In this document: positions 1 to 13,647 of the stretch, one piece after another
Layout: every line of letters begins with the position of its first letter
How positions within the stretch are numbered: the first letter of the stretch is position 1
Source of the DNA: Amoebidium appalachense
Lineage: Eukaryota > Ichthyosporea
NCBI GenBank assembly: GCA_963693365.1
Contig: CAVNZM010000005.1
Span: 1,612,001-1,676,000, forward strand
Reading direction: 5' to 3'
Length of the DNA stretch: 64,000 nucleotides
The notes under the pieces: model-generated
What the model was told of the DNA's origin: nothing
Database searches by the model: none
What the model saw: only the letters and a program-made list of their open reading frames with translations
Program-made: the position numbers and the translations under genes

Positions 1-588
1 CTGGCAAATGTACAAGTGCACGTGTAATGCAGAAATTATCCAGTACATGCAGATCTGAGAAATAAGAGCTCCCGCAGCGCTAAGTAGCGGCTCCGAGCCT
101 CCTTCCCCGCCCAAGAGGAAAACAAACAAAAATGCCAGCGAAAACCCACTAACAACCTGATTTGTTCGTATGTATATGAAGAGAATAAAAAATGCCTCTA
201 TGTATGCTGTGAGCCACCGGTTAGGCTACAGTAGCCTACATAGCCTGGGCACTGCGGAGTAGCGCTACTGTATATATCGCTGCAGCAACTTGCCGGCGCC
301 AACACCAATAGCTTAAACAAATGCAAAGCCTTTAACCATTGTATGTTTGAAGAAATTTCTCGGGTTTAGGATTAGGTATCTAAGTCGTCATTTTCTCTGT
401 GTCCAAAAGTAGTGATCACTGTTTGTTGTTGTATATGTATGTATTGTATCTTGAGGGCGAGGCTTGCCTTTTTCTTTTCAAATCAGAAAGAACGATTTTC
501 ATGATCAGACCCCTCGCTCTAGGGAGCAAATTTTTATCGCCGTTTTTTTTCTGGCGGTGCTACCCTCAATTCCCAAGCTCCTAGGGTG
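1..588. other. Intergenic DNA, no gene seen
   Basis: No convincing coding region, RNA gene or long repeat is visible. The short open frames here have no signal peptide, splice consensus or recognisable motif. Confidence 0.5.
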
Positions 589-755
589 TGACGTAATATT
601 TGGCACGAAATTTATTTGGCACGAGCCTGCAAAACGGTGAAAATGGGGCAGGATGTCGCCCAGGCACCGACACTGTGACAGGGGCTTGGGGATACCCCTG
701 GATGTGCTCCGCTAGCGGGCTGGTGCCAAATAAATTCGTGCCACATTTTACGTCA
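589..755. mobile_element. MITE-like inverted-repeat element
   Basis: The left end (about 589-624) starts TGACGTAATATTTGGCACGA. The right end (about 720-755), read on the other strand, starts TGACGTAAAATGTGGCACGA, so arms of about 36 bp match with a few differences. The interior is about 95 bp and encodes nothing. Partial copies of the GGCACGAA/TTATTTGG words continue to about 800. This looks like a small non-autonomous DNA element. I could not find a clear target-site duplication, so the exact ends are uncertain. Confidence 0.55.
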
Positions 756-1033
756 CCAGGTTCGTGCCAAATTATTTGGTGCCAAATTTATTTGGGGCAT
801 AAATGGGTCGGTTCGAACTATTATGGGTCGAATCAGCTCGAATCACTCCTGACCCGTTTTCTTGTGGCTCATCGTTGGTGGCGTCTGATTCGAGGAATAA
901 ACTCGAAAGGCGGGCCAAGCAAGACCACGTCGACCACGTGCAAGTGGCCTACTTGAACGGGCAGTCACAGCCTGGACTGGCAGTTGACAGGTGTGACACA
1001 GCGCTAGCATCCTTATCATATTGCAGTAGGCTC

Positions 1034-1042
1034 ATATAAAAA
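1034..1042 (+). promoter_or_regulatory. TATA box of the OTU-like gene
   Basis: ATATAAAAA lies about 110 bp upstream of the ATG at 1151. An ATTGGACG word, seen at several other promoters here, lies at 1125-1132 between this box and the start codon. Placement fits a core promoter, but no transcript evidence is available. Confidence 0.45.
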
Positions 1043-1150
1043 CAGACAACACCCTTTAATGCTTGATCATAACTGACAGTACATATTTTGTGTGAGCATG
1101 GGTTACAAACATGCTCGCGTTCGCATTGGACGTGGGCAGGCCATTGAGCT

Positions 1151-5080
<3,930 letters not shown>

Positions 5081-5700
5081 ATGCAATGATGTAGGTGCAA
5101 GGCCATGTTGTATGCTCTGGTCACCGCTTTTGGCATCCGCCTGCTCAGTTTTAGTGTCACGGATAATAGGTGGAAGTGAGCCAATCCCTCCACGTAGTTT
5201 TTTAGTTTTCTAATTGTTATTGTGGCTGCCAGCTGCTTTGGGGTCAGGTGGCAAACGTAGAGCATGTCTAGTAGGTTCGATTAGTATGGGATTTGGCATC
5301 ATGATGCCAAGTTAATACTTAAGAATCAGTTTGTTAGGTGTTAGTTGTAACATTTAACTTCCAGTATTGTTCAGCATGTCATAGTGGTAGTTTATGATTG
5401 TAATGTTACTTACAGTTTAACTTTAATGTCACGGTGTATGTAGAGTATGCTGAGTATGCTATGTCACATTCAATGCACACGCACACGGCACACACACACG
5501 AACATGCACACACGCAACCACATACACGTCAAGCACACACTACATCCATGCATGCGACATTCGCCATTTTGATACCTATGATATCATTACGCGTAGTCAA
5601 AATACCATAATAATAATGTGTAGAAGTGATTGCAGGTCACTTTCACATGCTGCAGCTATTTAATTAATAATGACGCTAATGGCAAGCACACTGCAGACTC
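5081..5700. other. Intergenic DNA downstream of the OTU-like gene
   Basis: AT-richer sequence with a short CA-rich patch at 5476-5530. No coding exon or RNA gene was recognised. I saw no AATAAA close to the stop codon at 5080. Confidence 0.5.
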
Positions 5701-5701
5701 G

Positions 5702-5853
5702 GATCCCCCCCCCCCCCCCCCCCCCCCCCCCCCACACACACACAAAAAAAAATCCCCCCCCCCCCCCCCCCCCCCCCCCCTCGTACCCTAACACGTACTG
5801 ACGTGTTGCCGCACGTGCGACGTTTAACATCTACTCAGGACCCTTTTAAGTAA

Positions 5854-5911
<58 letters not shown>
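5702..5911. repeat. Poly-C tracts and (AT)n microsatellite
   Basis: Poly-C at 5705-5733 and 5755-5780 surrounds a short CACACA plus A run. A (TA)n array follows at about 5856-5911. Confidence 0.85.
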
Positions 5912-5914
<3 letters not shown>

Positions 5915-5940
5915 GAGACACCCCCTCAGTAGGTGGTAGC

Positions 5941-6240
5941 CTCGTACCGTGTTCCGCATTCAACCCCCCCCCCCCCCCCCTCGTTCCCCCCCCCTCGAAA
6001 TTTTTGTTCCCCCCCCCCCCCCCCAAAAAAAAAAATCCTCCCCCCCCCCCCCCCCCCCCTCGTACCGTGTTCCGCATTCAACCCGCCCCCCCCCCCCCTC
6101 TCGTACCGTGTTCCGCATTCAACCCCCCCCCCCCCCCCCCCCTCGTTTCCCCCCCCCCCTCCAAATTTTCGTTTGCGGTGGCGGTGGGGGTGGCGGCGGT
6201 GGGGGCGGCGGCGGCGGGGAGGGGGGGGGGGGGGGGCTTG
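5941..6240. repeat. Threefold CTCGTACCGTGTTCC repeat with poly-C
   Basis: A 24-bp unit starting CTCGTACCGTGTTCCGCATT occurs at 5941-5964, 6059-6082 and 6100-6123, each copy followed by a poly-C run. A shorter relative (TCGTACCGTGTTCC) sits at about 3230, also before poly-C. The end of the region (6170-6236) is GGC/GGT-rich. Confidence 0.75.
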
Positions 6241-6609
6241 GGAAACGAGGGTGTAACCTTTCTGGCGAACATTCGAAACGCTCTGGAATGCGGCCCTAAT
6301 CAAGTGGAAGGATCTGATTGGTTGTTACGTCTTGGTGTCCATAGATGTGTTAGATGACAGGACGTAGACGCCCAGGATTATAAAGGTACTCTCGGCTAGG
6401 CTTGTGCACAAGCTTTTTGCCTCAAAGTCTACGATGCTAGTTCTTTATTATACAGTATAAACAAGAAAAGAACTAACAGCCGCGATGATTCAAATTATAA
6501 TCAATTACAAATATTTTATTTTTGCAGCCCTGTAGGCTGCCCTCTGGTCTTTGCATGCATTCCTCGAAGGCCACAACTGGACCGCTCCGTGCATGCCACG
6601 GCGTGATTG
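6241..6609. other. Intergenic DNA before the LTR element
   Basis: Unique-looking sequence with no gene recognised. It ends at the target site TCACT duplicated by the retrotransposon. Confidence 0.5.
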
Positions 6610-6614
6610 TCACT

Positions 6615-7255
6615 TGTCGTATCCTAATATATGTGTACTAGAGACGCGGCACTCTACTAAGTGTACACACACGAAAAGGAACGAACGTGTACGAAAAACG
6701 GTAAAGTTTATTAAGACCAGGCCCCGACGGGCAAACTTAGATCCGTACGGATTGAGTCTAAGTTACGACTGAGGCCATCAAGGCCGTGCCCTCTAAGATC
6801 ATCATCACCTGGCCCCCTACGATGCCACATTCCATTAACATTCCGATCTACTTTTATCGTGCGCCTGCACGAGCTAAGTCGATCTACTCAACTAATATAT
6901 TTATCCAAGTCTCACCCTCACCCTCCCCCTAGTGGCACCGCAGAGTCTAAATCTACATTTCATACTATCCTCCCCCCCCTCCCTCCCCCCCTTTCCTCTA
7001 CATCTACATATATAAATACGTTTGGCAACATATACTATCAAACCTTGCCAATCCTTACAAAAGGGCTTCTGCCCGAACAATCACATTCCTAAGTCCTCCT
7101 ACGATCTATCCTACACACTAATTAGAATTCTATTGGACGGCTGTCCCGGCTGACGTGGTCCAATGCCCTGCGCCGGCAGAGGCAAGATGCACGCAGCTGT
7201 ACAGCTATCTTGAGGCCCCGGACTTGATCTTGATGATCTGTGGACCCGGGCCACC

Positions 7256-7292
<37 letters not shown>

Positions 7293-7343
7293 ATCTCGAT
7301 CGTAGACTTAGGCTAATCTGCTGAGACGGATTAGTATATGTCA
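6615..7343 (-). repeat. 3' LTR of the retrotransposon
   Basis: 729 bp, TG to CA. It is the 3' LTR because the internal genes read on the minus strand. It differs from the partner LTR by a longer poly-C run (about 35 C at 7257-7291 versus about 13), one C in a second run, and one substitution. Confidence 0.95.
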
Positions 7344-7362
7344 ACTCCCCCCCCGGCCCCCG
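7344..7362 (-). other. Polypurine tract of the retrotransposon
   Basis: On the minus strand a G-rich purine run ending GGGGGAGT directly abuts the TG of the 3' LTR. This is where the plus-strand primer is expected in Ty3-type elements. Assignment rests on position and composition. Confidence 0.6.
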
Positions 7363-7546
7363 GAAAAGCTGAGTCCCACCTCAGTCACATTACATCTAAC
7401 ACCCCCTAAAAAGACATAGACTAATCAGTCTCCTAAAAAAAATTAAATTAAATAAATTACGAAGAAAAATAATAAATTAATCTACACCATAAGCTTGATA
7501 CCTACGGAGACACCTATGATAATAAATTAAATTCCGACGACTACGT

Positions 7547-9409
7547 TCACACTCCTCCTCGGTCTCCTCCCCTCCCTCCCCCTCCCTCCGTGTGTCTACG
7601 TGTATTTGCATCACTCCCCCCCCCGGCCCCCTCCCCCACCGACTTTTTCACACCACGATTAAACTGAGGAATAACTCTCTTTGGCCGAGAGGGAGCACTA
7701 GGCAACTCCCTCTGCACTAATCTAGCCTCATAAGCACGAATAGAAAACGGGCAATCCAAATGAAACTCAGGCAACCACTGATCTTCCTGATAACCTCCCT
7801 CAAAACGAATTAAATAATAATTTACCTTACCTTCCTTACCTTCGATAACCTTTTTATCCATAATTTTATCTACTGCAGCCTCCGATACATCCACCGACCC
7901 GTCATAGTCGGGGGTGAATGCATCTAACACTAAAAGGCCCTCCGGCCGTTTAACCCTAAGGGCCCTATCATAATATTCCTTTATATCATCTACATTATAA
8001 AATCTAACATCACTCTCATTATCTAACCTCTGCACCTTATATTCCGTCGGACCTAACCTAGCCACTATTTTATACGGACCGATAAAAAGAGGCAACCATT
8101 TCTTACCATACTTACGAAGACCTTCACCTTCACCCTTACCTTCCTGCTCCTGCTTATATCTCTTTTTCCTAGTATGATCCCTAATTAAAACTAAAGTACC
8201 CTCGGCAAATTCACGTAACGGACGTGTGGACACGTCTGCACGTGTCTGTGCCTGCTGTGTACGGGCCAGAGCTGCATCACGTGCAGCCCGGGCCCGGGTT
8301 AGTAGCTGCTCCCGGAACTCAGTCCAGTGGGGATAAGTTAGTCGGTCAGCCCCCCCCATCGGCAAAAGTGCCGTATCTAACAAACTAATAGCCTCCTGCC
8401 CATAGACCAAATAAAACGGAGAAAAACCAGTCACAGCATGAGGGGTAGAATTATATGAATGAGCAATAAACCTAGACATATGATCCCAATCATTAGCCTC
8501 CACATCCACCATTTTGCCAAAGGACTTCTGAAACACTGCATGCACACGTTCAGAGATGGCATTTGCTTGAGGGTGATATGCAGACGTAGTGATATGAGCT
8601 ACCCTTAAAATTTTACACACCTCCGACACCAACTGATTTAAAAACACACGACTCCTATCCGTTAACAAAACACGAGGACAACCAAACCTAAGACAAATTT
8701 CATCCACAAAAATACGAGCAAACAAAACGGCATTAGCAGTGGGGAGAGGAAAAACTTCAACCCAACGAGTGGCCACATCGGTGACGGTAACAAGAACAGT
8801 GTTACCCTCAACCGTAGAATTAAAAGGACCGACCACATCCACTGCTACCCTTTCAAACATACGAACATTAAAATCCCTAATAAACGACGGGCGGGAACGA
8901 GAGTGGGGACTCTCATTCCTTTCCTGACAATGCATGCATGACAACACATAATCCCTCACCTCCCTACTCATACCCGGCCAAAAATACGAACGATTAACAC
9001 GAAGCAACGTCCTATTTACACCTAAATGACCAGCCATGGGATGCTCATGCACCATATGCAAAACCTCAGGCACAAGTGCCGTCGGGACCCAAACTCGGTG
9101 TCCGTCTGGCCCAGAACAATGATAAACTAAATCCTGCTCTACCTGACACATTTTTGCTAACTTAGCTACCTTAATCATCTGCCTTTTATTTTTAAATTTA
9201 ATCGAATCAACCGGCCCCTTTAAATAATTCTTAACCAGACCAATCAACACATCTTCCTCCTGAGCTAAGATCAAAGCCGTAGGTGCTAAGGCAGGGGCCG
9301 AGCCATGAGACTCGGTCCCGACCTCAGACACTGACAAATACCTCCCCCCCCCTCTCCTACACTTATAAGCAAGCAACCCCGGAACCCAAGAAGACACATC
9401 CACAGACAC
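7547..9409 (-). CDS. Retrotransposon integrase with C-terminal chromodomain
   Basis: About 620 residues. An HHCC zinc-binding N-terminus (His near 121-128, CMHC near 158-161) is followed by the catalytic core with the acidic triad Asp191 (VAVDVVGPF), Asp251 (TDRSRVF) and Glu287 (SERVHAVF). A GPY/F module lies near 443-460 (LFIGPYKIVARLGPTEYKV) and a chromodomain near 508-552 (ending YLIRFEGGYQEDQWLPEFHL). Integrase inserts the cDNA. The chromodomain usually directs insertion to marked chromatin. The listed start is the first in-frame start-like codon after a frame break; in the element this is the end of a Pol polyprotein, not a separate gene. Confidence 0.93.
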   Translation of the reverse strand: MSVDVSSWVPGLLAYKCRRGGGRYLSVSEVGTESHGSAPALAPTALILAQEEDVLIGLVKNYLKGPVDSIKFKNKRQMIKVAKLAKMCQVEQDLVYHCSGPDGHRVWVPTALVPEVLHMVHEHPMAGHLGVNRTLLRVNRSYFWPGMSREVRDYVLSCMHCQERNESPHSRSRPSFIRDFNVRMFERVAVDVVGPFNSTVEGNTVLVTVTDVATRWVEVFPLPTANAVLFARIFVDEICLRFGCPRVLLTDRSRVFLNQLVSEVCKILRVAHITTSAYHPQANAISERVHAVFQKSFGKMVDVEANDWDHMSRFIAHSYNSTPHAVTGFSPFYLVYGQEAISLLDTALLPMGGADRLTYPHWTEFREQLLTRARAARDAALARTQQAQTRADVSTRPLREFAEGTLVLIRDHTRKKRYKQEQEGKGEGEGLRKYGKKWLPLFIGPYKIVARLGPTEYKVQRLDNESDVRFYNVDDIKEYYDRALRVKRPEGLLVLDAFTPDYDGSVDVSEAAVDKIMDKKVIEGKEGKVNYYLIRFEGGYQEDQWLPEFHLDCPFSIRAYEARLVQRELPSAPSRPKRVIPQFNRGVKKSVGEGAGGGSDANTRRHTEGGGGRGGDRGGV

Positions 9410-9469
9410 AGCATCTATTCCTTTCTGCTCACTCTCCCCCCCTTCCCCCCCTCCCCCCCCCGTCTCTCA

Positions 9470-9937
9470 CTATCCCCCCCCCTCCCCCTCCTTCTCTTCT
9501 TCAAACAAAATATAAGCAGCACGAGAGAGAGCATCACAGTCAACCATTGTTTCACCCTTGGCATAAAACAATTTATAGGAGAACTCACCGAGAGCCGCGG
9601 CCCACTTCTGCATCCTCTCGTTGACCAGACGAGTGGTGCCGGCCATGGCTAGGCAGGGCTTGTGGTCGGTGTAGACCTCAAACGTCCTGCCTGCGAGTAT
9701 ATACCTCCATGCCTGTGAGACTGCCCAAAAGATAGCATGGGACTCTCTCTCCGGATTGCTATATCTACGTTCACTTTTACTAAATGAACGACTAGCATAA
9801 GCAATCACTCTATCCTGCCCCTCCTGCACTTGATATAACACGGCCCCCTCAGCAACCTTACTTGCATCACACCGAACTTTAAACATCCCCCCCCCGGCCG
9901 AAAAATCAGGATGAACAAGCATACTCGAAGACTGCAA
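9470..9937 (-). CDS. Retrotransposon RNase H domain
   Basis: About 155 residues in a frame of their own. Motifs of the Ty3-type RNase H are visible: CDASKVAEGAVLYQ near residue 24, the ESHAIFWAV helix near 65, YTDHKP near 90, and DCDALSRAA near 133. It degrades the RNA strand during reverse transcription. Coding sequence clearly continues upstream into the RT region and downstream toward the integrase, but each junction falls in a poly-G run on the coding strand (near 10003 and 9425-9480) and the frames do not match. I infer a single Pol polyprotein interrupted by homopolymer indels. Confidence 0.9.
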   Translation of the reverse strand: MQSSSMLVHPDFSAGGGMFKVRCDASKVAEGAVLYQVQEGQDRVIAYASRSFSKSERRYSNPERESHAIFWAVSQAWRYILAGRTFEVYTDHKPCLAMAGTTRLVNERMQKWAAALGEFSYKLFYAKGETMVDCDALSRAAYILFEEEKEGEGGG

Positions 9938-9984
9938 AGCTAACTTAAGCTTTTCGAAAGCAGAAACAGCATCAACATTCCAAT

Positions 9985-12666
9985 CTATTCGATTCTTCTT
10001 CTCCCCCCCGTCTGACTAGTTAACGGCAAAGCAAGCATACTATAATCCTTAATATAACGACGAAGATAATTAGTTAAACCTAAAAATTGCCTTAGTTGAG
10101 TGACAGTCTGAGGACGGGGCCACTCAACTATGGCCCGGATTTTCTCCGGATCAGGGGCAAGACCATTACTAGACACAATATGACCTAAAAACTTAACCTC
10201 CGGCACACCAATCACAGTCTTGCTACCGCTAATACGAAGACCAGACTCACCCAAAGCGAAAAATACTTTTTCACAATTATTAACTAACTCCTCAAATGAC
10301 CTACCTTTAATTAAAACATCATCCAAATAAGGGTGGCATACATCCAAATGAGGGTGGAGAATTTTATACATTACCCGGCACAACATAGCTGGAGAGGAGA
10401 GCAAACCCATCGGCACCACCTTGTACTGGAACAGCTGGTCACCCAGTGCAAAGGCAGTCTTCTCCTTGCTGCTCTCCTCCAACCTTATCTGCCAAAAAGC
10501 TGCTTTTAAATCAAGTTTAGCAAAGTGAGTATAGCCGTGCAGCTGTGAAAGCTGCTCGTCTATGTTAGGGAGAGGCCATTGGTCTGCCTTAGTGATCCGA
10601 TTCAGAGCCCTGTAATCGTTCACTAGACGCCAAGACCCGTCGGGCTTCTTAACCAATAGCACCGGACTTCTCCACGGACTCGAACTATGCTCCACATGAC
10701 CCTTTTTTAACATATCACTCACTATTATTAGAGCATCCGGCAATTTATACTGCTCCATTCTATAGCTAGGCATCACTACCGGCCTATTATCACCTGTGTC
10801 GATCTGCATTTCAAACCCTTTAACGAAGCCTACTTCGTTATCATCGGCCAGAAATGCAAACCGAGTCCTATCAAATAACTTAGCTAGCAATTTTTTCTGT
10901 TCTACCGTCCAATCCCCCTCCTTCATACCAAACGGCAATACTAACTCCGGGTTACCCCCATCACAAGTGGATGCATCCTTATTCACCGGAGTGCCACTTA
11001 ACATTTCACCTCCTGTATTACATCGGTGCTGCTCGGGGTGAGGTGGAGGTACCTCCGGATATAGGCGGTCACCCTTAGCACCCCCCCTCCCCCCGGCACA
11101 CCCATGCCCCCGGGCAATTCCTGATGAGTTAGTGCATGTATGTGGGGGGCCAGGTCTGTGGCCACCCTGCCCCCCCACGGTGTTGGTTAACCCGTCAGAT
11201 CCACGGGTTAGACCAACACCCTCCCCCCCTGCCTGCACATTCTCACACCCGGGGTGACCCTCCTTCCTCTTGGGGGTCGGGGGAGTGGGACCGGTGCTGT
11301 CCCGGTCCCCCCCCCCATCGTGTCGGGTGACATTTTGGTGGCTAACGTTAAATAAAGTTGTTCCCCCTCCTCCTGAGTCACCCTTCGAGCCGGCATCCTC
11401 CTTTTGGGTAATAAGAGAGACCTCTATACTACCAATCTCATTAGTGAAACTACCGACGGAAACACCTGACCTAATCACTATAGGCTCGATGCCCGGATTC
11501 ACTAATTCTATTTCTATTGTCTTATCCGGCCATACCCTACTAAGGGTCCATTGGGCCACCTCCTGAAATGGGGTTTTCGGAGTAAAAACCCCTAAATCCC
11601 CTATCCTAACATGATTGCCGGCCCGGACACGTACCGTTTGGCACTGATAAGGCTCGATTACTACTTCAGCTACCGTTCTAGCACCAGACTGATAACCGTC
11701 GAGCCCATCATGGGTTTTAATTTTAACGCCGGACTGCAATTCTAAAACATTCGTACGTTCAAACAAAGCATTCACATGTCTACGGAAAAATGGGGCTCCC
11801 AACAAAACACTTTGAGCTAAATCCTTAACCACATAACAAGCAATATGCATAGCCTGGCCACCTATCTCACACGGCAACACACAAACACCTTCCACAGACA
11901 TACTACTATTATTAGCACTACCTAAGGCTGTGCTAGAAGCATCTAAAATAGGAATTTCCCCCCCGGCCTGATTAAAACGACGAATAAACGAAGCATGCAC
12001 ACAATTAACCTGAGCCCCTCCATCGAGCAAAGCAACAGCCTTCAACTTACCATCAGCTAACCATACGTCTATATAATGCCGGCTAAAACCAACTAAATCC
12101 TCCTCCAATTCAAGCAACACATCATCACTCACACCCAATCCCTGCCCACGAAGACTTACACCCTCGATACCTACGTGTAACATACCTACCTGTGGTGCCT
12201 GCACGGGTGGGGTGGGGTGTGTATGTGGTGTGGGTGGTGGTGGAGTGTGTGTGTGTGATGTGTGGGTGGGTGGTGTGTGTGTGTTTGGTGTATGTGTGGG
12301 TGTGTGTGTGGGTGTAGGTGTGTCTGCAACCGTCGTATGTTGTTGTGGTGGTGTGTTTCTACGTGTCTGTGTCTTCCCCCCCCTTCCCCCTTTACTCGTG
12401 TGTGTCCCCCCCCCTCCCGGAAACAATGGCACAGAAACCCCCTCCGGTGTGGTTAGAATAAACACCGGGTTGGGACAAGAAACACTGAGACCATCCACTT
12501 GTGGCTGGGGAACCTCCCCCAACCACAAAACATTCACACCATTCATACCTTTGGTAGAGTCACCCCACAAACATTCATGCCATACCACCTCGACGCTGTC
12601 TTGAGGACCCACGACGATGCCCCTCGTCGAACTGCTGCTGCTGTCCGCTACGTCCACCACGCCCAC
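9985..12666 (-). CDS. Retrotransposon protease and reverse transcriptase
   Basis: 893 residues. Residues 100-155 are Thr/Pro/His-rich. A retropepsin-like domain lies near 195-295 with VALLDGGAQVNCV (active-site Asp near 215) and a VLLGAPFF distal motif. A poorly conserved Gly-rich linker covers 300-570. The reverse transcriptase is near 615-860, with KLDLKAAFWQI and the catalytic YLDDV near 780. The protease loop reads D-G-G rather than the usual D-S/T-G. The frame ends at a G7 run (about 10001-10007), after which the RNase H frame begins one base off. The start Met is only the first in the frame; translation probably enters from the upstream ORF by frameshift. Confidence 0.92.
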   Translation of the reverse strand: MGVVDVADSSSSSTRGIVVGPQDSVEVVWHECLWGDSTKGMNGVNVLWLGEVPQPQVDGLSVSCPNPVFILTTPEGVSVPLFPGGGGTHTSKGGRGGKTQTRRNTPPQQHTTVADTPTPTHTPTHTPNTHTPPTHTSHTHTPPPPTPHTHPTPPVQAPQVGMLHVGIEGVSLRGQGLGVSDDVLLELEEDLVGFSRHYIDVWLADGKLKAVALLDGGAQVNCVHASFIRRFNQAGGEIPILDASSTALGSANNSSMSVEGVCVLPCEIGGQAMHIACYVVKDLAQSVLLGAPFFRRHVNALFERTNVLELQSGVKIKTHDGLDGYQSGARTVAEVVIEPYQCQTVRVRAGNHVRIGDLGVFTPKTPFQEVAQWTLSRVWPDKTIEIELVNPGIEPIVIRSGVSVGSFTNEIGSIEVSLITQKEDAGSKGDSGGGGTTLFNVSHQNVTRHDGGGDRDSTGPTPPTPKRKEGHPGCENVQAGGEGVGLTRGSDGLTNTVGGQGGHRPGPPHTCTNSSGIARGHGCAGGRGGAKGDRLYPEVPPPHPEQHRCNTGGEMLSGTPVNKDASTCDGGNPELVLPFGMKEGDWTVEQKKLLAKLFDRTRFAFLADDNEVGFVKGFEMQIDTGDNRPVVMPSYRMEQYKLPDALIIVSDMLKKGHVEHSSSPWRSPVLLVKKPDGSWRLVNDYRALNRITKADQWPLPNIDEQLSQLHGYTHFAKLDLKAAFWQIRLEESSKEKTAFALGDQLFQYKVVPMGLLSSPAMLCRVMYKILHPHLDVCHPYLDDVLIKGRSFEELVNNCEKVFFALGESGLRISGSKTVIGVPEVKFLGHIVSSNGLAPDPEKIRAIVEWPRPQTVTQLRQFLGLTNYLRRYIKDYSMLALPLTSQTGGRRRIE

Positions 12667-12808
12667 GACCGCTGGTGTTTGAGTGTAAACTAAAAGCTGT
12701 TGTGTTTCTGGCGTCTATAGCTAGTGTGTGAACCTGTGGTATCTGTGTGTGCAGGGAGCTATCCTCCGCTGCCAACGCGTAGAACATATCTACGTGAAAC
12801 TTAGCCAT
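12575..12808 (-). CDS. Short gag-like ORF of the retrotransposon
   Basis: 77 residues, starting about 130 bp inside the 5' LTR (MAKFHVDMFYALAAEDSSLH) and ending in an RGG-rich tail (SGRGRGGRSGQQQQFDEGHR). It overlaps the long pol frame by about 90 bp in a different frame. Neither a capsid nor a CCHC zinc knuckle can be seen, although Ty3 Gag normally has both. The basic RGG tail could still bind RNA. Most likely this is the remnant of Gag after an internal deletion; a highly reduced Gag is the alternative. Confidence 0.6.
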   Translation of the reverse strand: MAKFHVDMFYALAAEDSSLHTQIPQVHTLAIDARNTTAFSLHSNTSGRGRGGRSGQQQQFDEGHRRGSSRQRRGGMA

Positions 12809-12936
12809 GGTGTTGTGTGTGCCCTAGTTGAGAGGTTGTGTTTATGTTTGTGTTTTTGAGGTGTAGCAACGGCCCAGAAGGAACTGTCACCGCGTTACCC
12901 TAGCGCGAAAAACCGCACTAAAAGAAAGGTGTAGCT

Positions 12937-13642
12937 TGTCGTATCCTAATATATGTGTACTAGAGACGCGGCACTCTACTAAGTGTACACACACGAAAAG
13001 GAACGAACGTGTACGAAAAACGGTAAAGTTTATTAAGACCAGGCCCCGACGGGCAAACTTAGATCCGTACGGATTGAGTCTAAGTTACGACTGAGGCCAT
13101 CAAGGCCGTGCCCTCTAAGATCATCATCACCTGGCCCCCTACGATGCCACATTCCATTAACATTCCGATCTACTTTTATCGTGCGCCTGCACGAGCTAAG
13201 TCGATCTACTCAACTAATATATTTATCCAAGTCTCACCCTCACCCTCCCCCTAGTGGCACCGCAGAGTCTAAATCTACATTTCATACTATCCTCCCCCCC
13301 TCCCTCCCCCCCTTTCCTCTACATCTACATATATAAATACGTTTGGCAACATATACTATCAAACCTTGCCAATCCTTACAATAGGGCTTCTGCCCGAACA
13401 ATCACATTCCTAAGTCCTCCTACGATCTATCCTACACACTAATTAGAATTCTATTGGACGGCTGTCCCGGCTGACGTGGTCCAATGCCCTGCGCCGGCAG
13501 AGGCAAGATGCACGCAGCTGTACAGCTATCTTGAGGCCCCGGACTTGATCTTGATGATCTGTGGACCCGGGCCACCTCCCCCCCCCCCCCGATCTCGATC
13601 GTAGACTTAGGCTAATCTGCTGAGACGGATTAGTATATGTCA
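12937..13642 (-). repeat. 5' LTR of the retrotransposon
   Basis: 706 bp, TG to CA. It lies upstream of the minus-strand genes and so would carry the element's promoter. An ATTGG and a CCAAT pair occurs at about 13452-13484. No standard tRNA primer-binding site starting TGG was recognised next to it. Confidence 0.95.
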
Positions 13643-13647
13643 TCACT

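Larger units (their letters stand above)
6610..13647 (-). mobile_element. Complete Ty3-type chromodomain LTR retrotransposon with 5-bp TSD
   Basis: Two long terminal repeats, 6615-7343 and 12937-13642, both starting TG and ending CA, flank about 5.6 kb of minus-strand coding sequence. TCACT at 6610-6614 and again at 13643-13647 is a perfect 5-bp target-site duplication. Gene order on the minus strand is short gag-like ORF, protease, reverse transcriptase, RNase H, integrase, chromodomain, which is diagnostic of chromoviruses (Ty3/Metaviridae). Aligned by eye, the LTRs differ at one base (A/T near 7060 versus 13382) plus C-run lengths, so the insertion is very recent. Frames break at G-runs and no normal capsid gene is present, so whether this copy is autonomous is unclear. 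Confidence 0.95.

Noticed and set aside
5476-5530. Possible CRISPR-like or tandem array
   Set aside because: It is only an irregular CA-rich patch without equal-length spacers; the genome is eukaryotic.
12901-12936. tRNA primer-binding site next to the 5' LTR
   Set aside because: The sequence just inside the LTR does not start with TGG and does not match a tRNA 3' end that I recognise.
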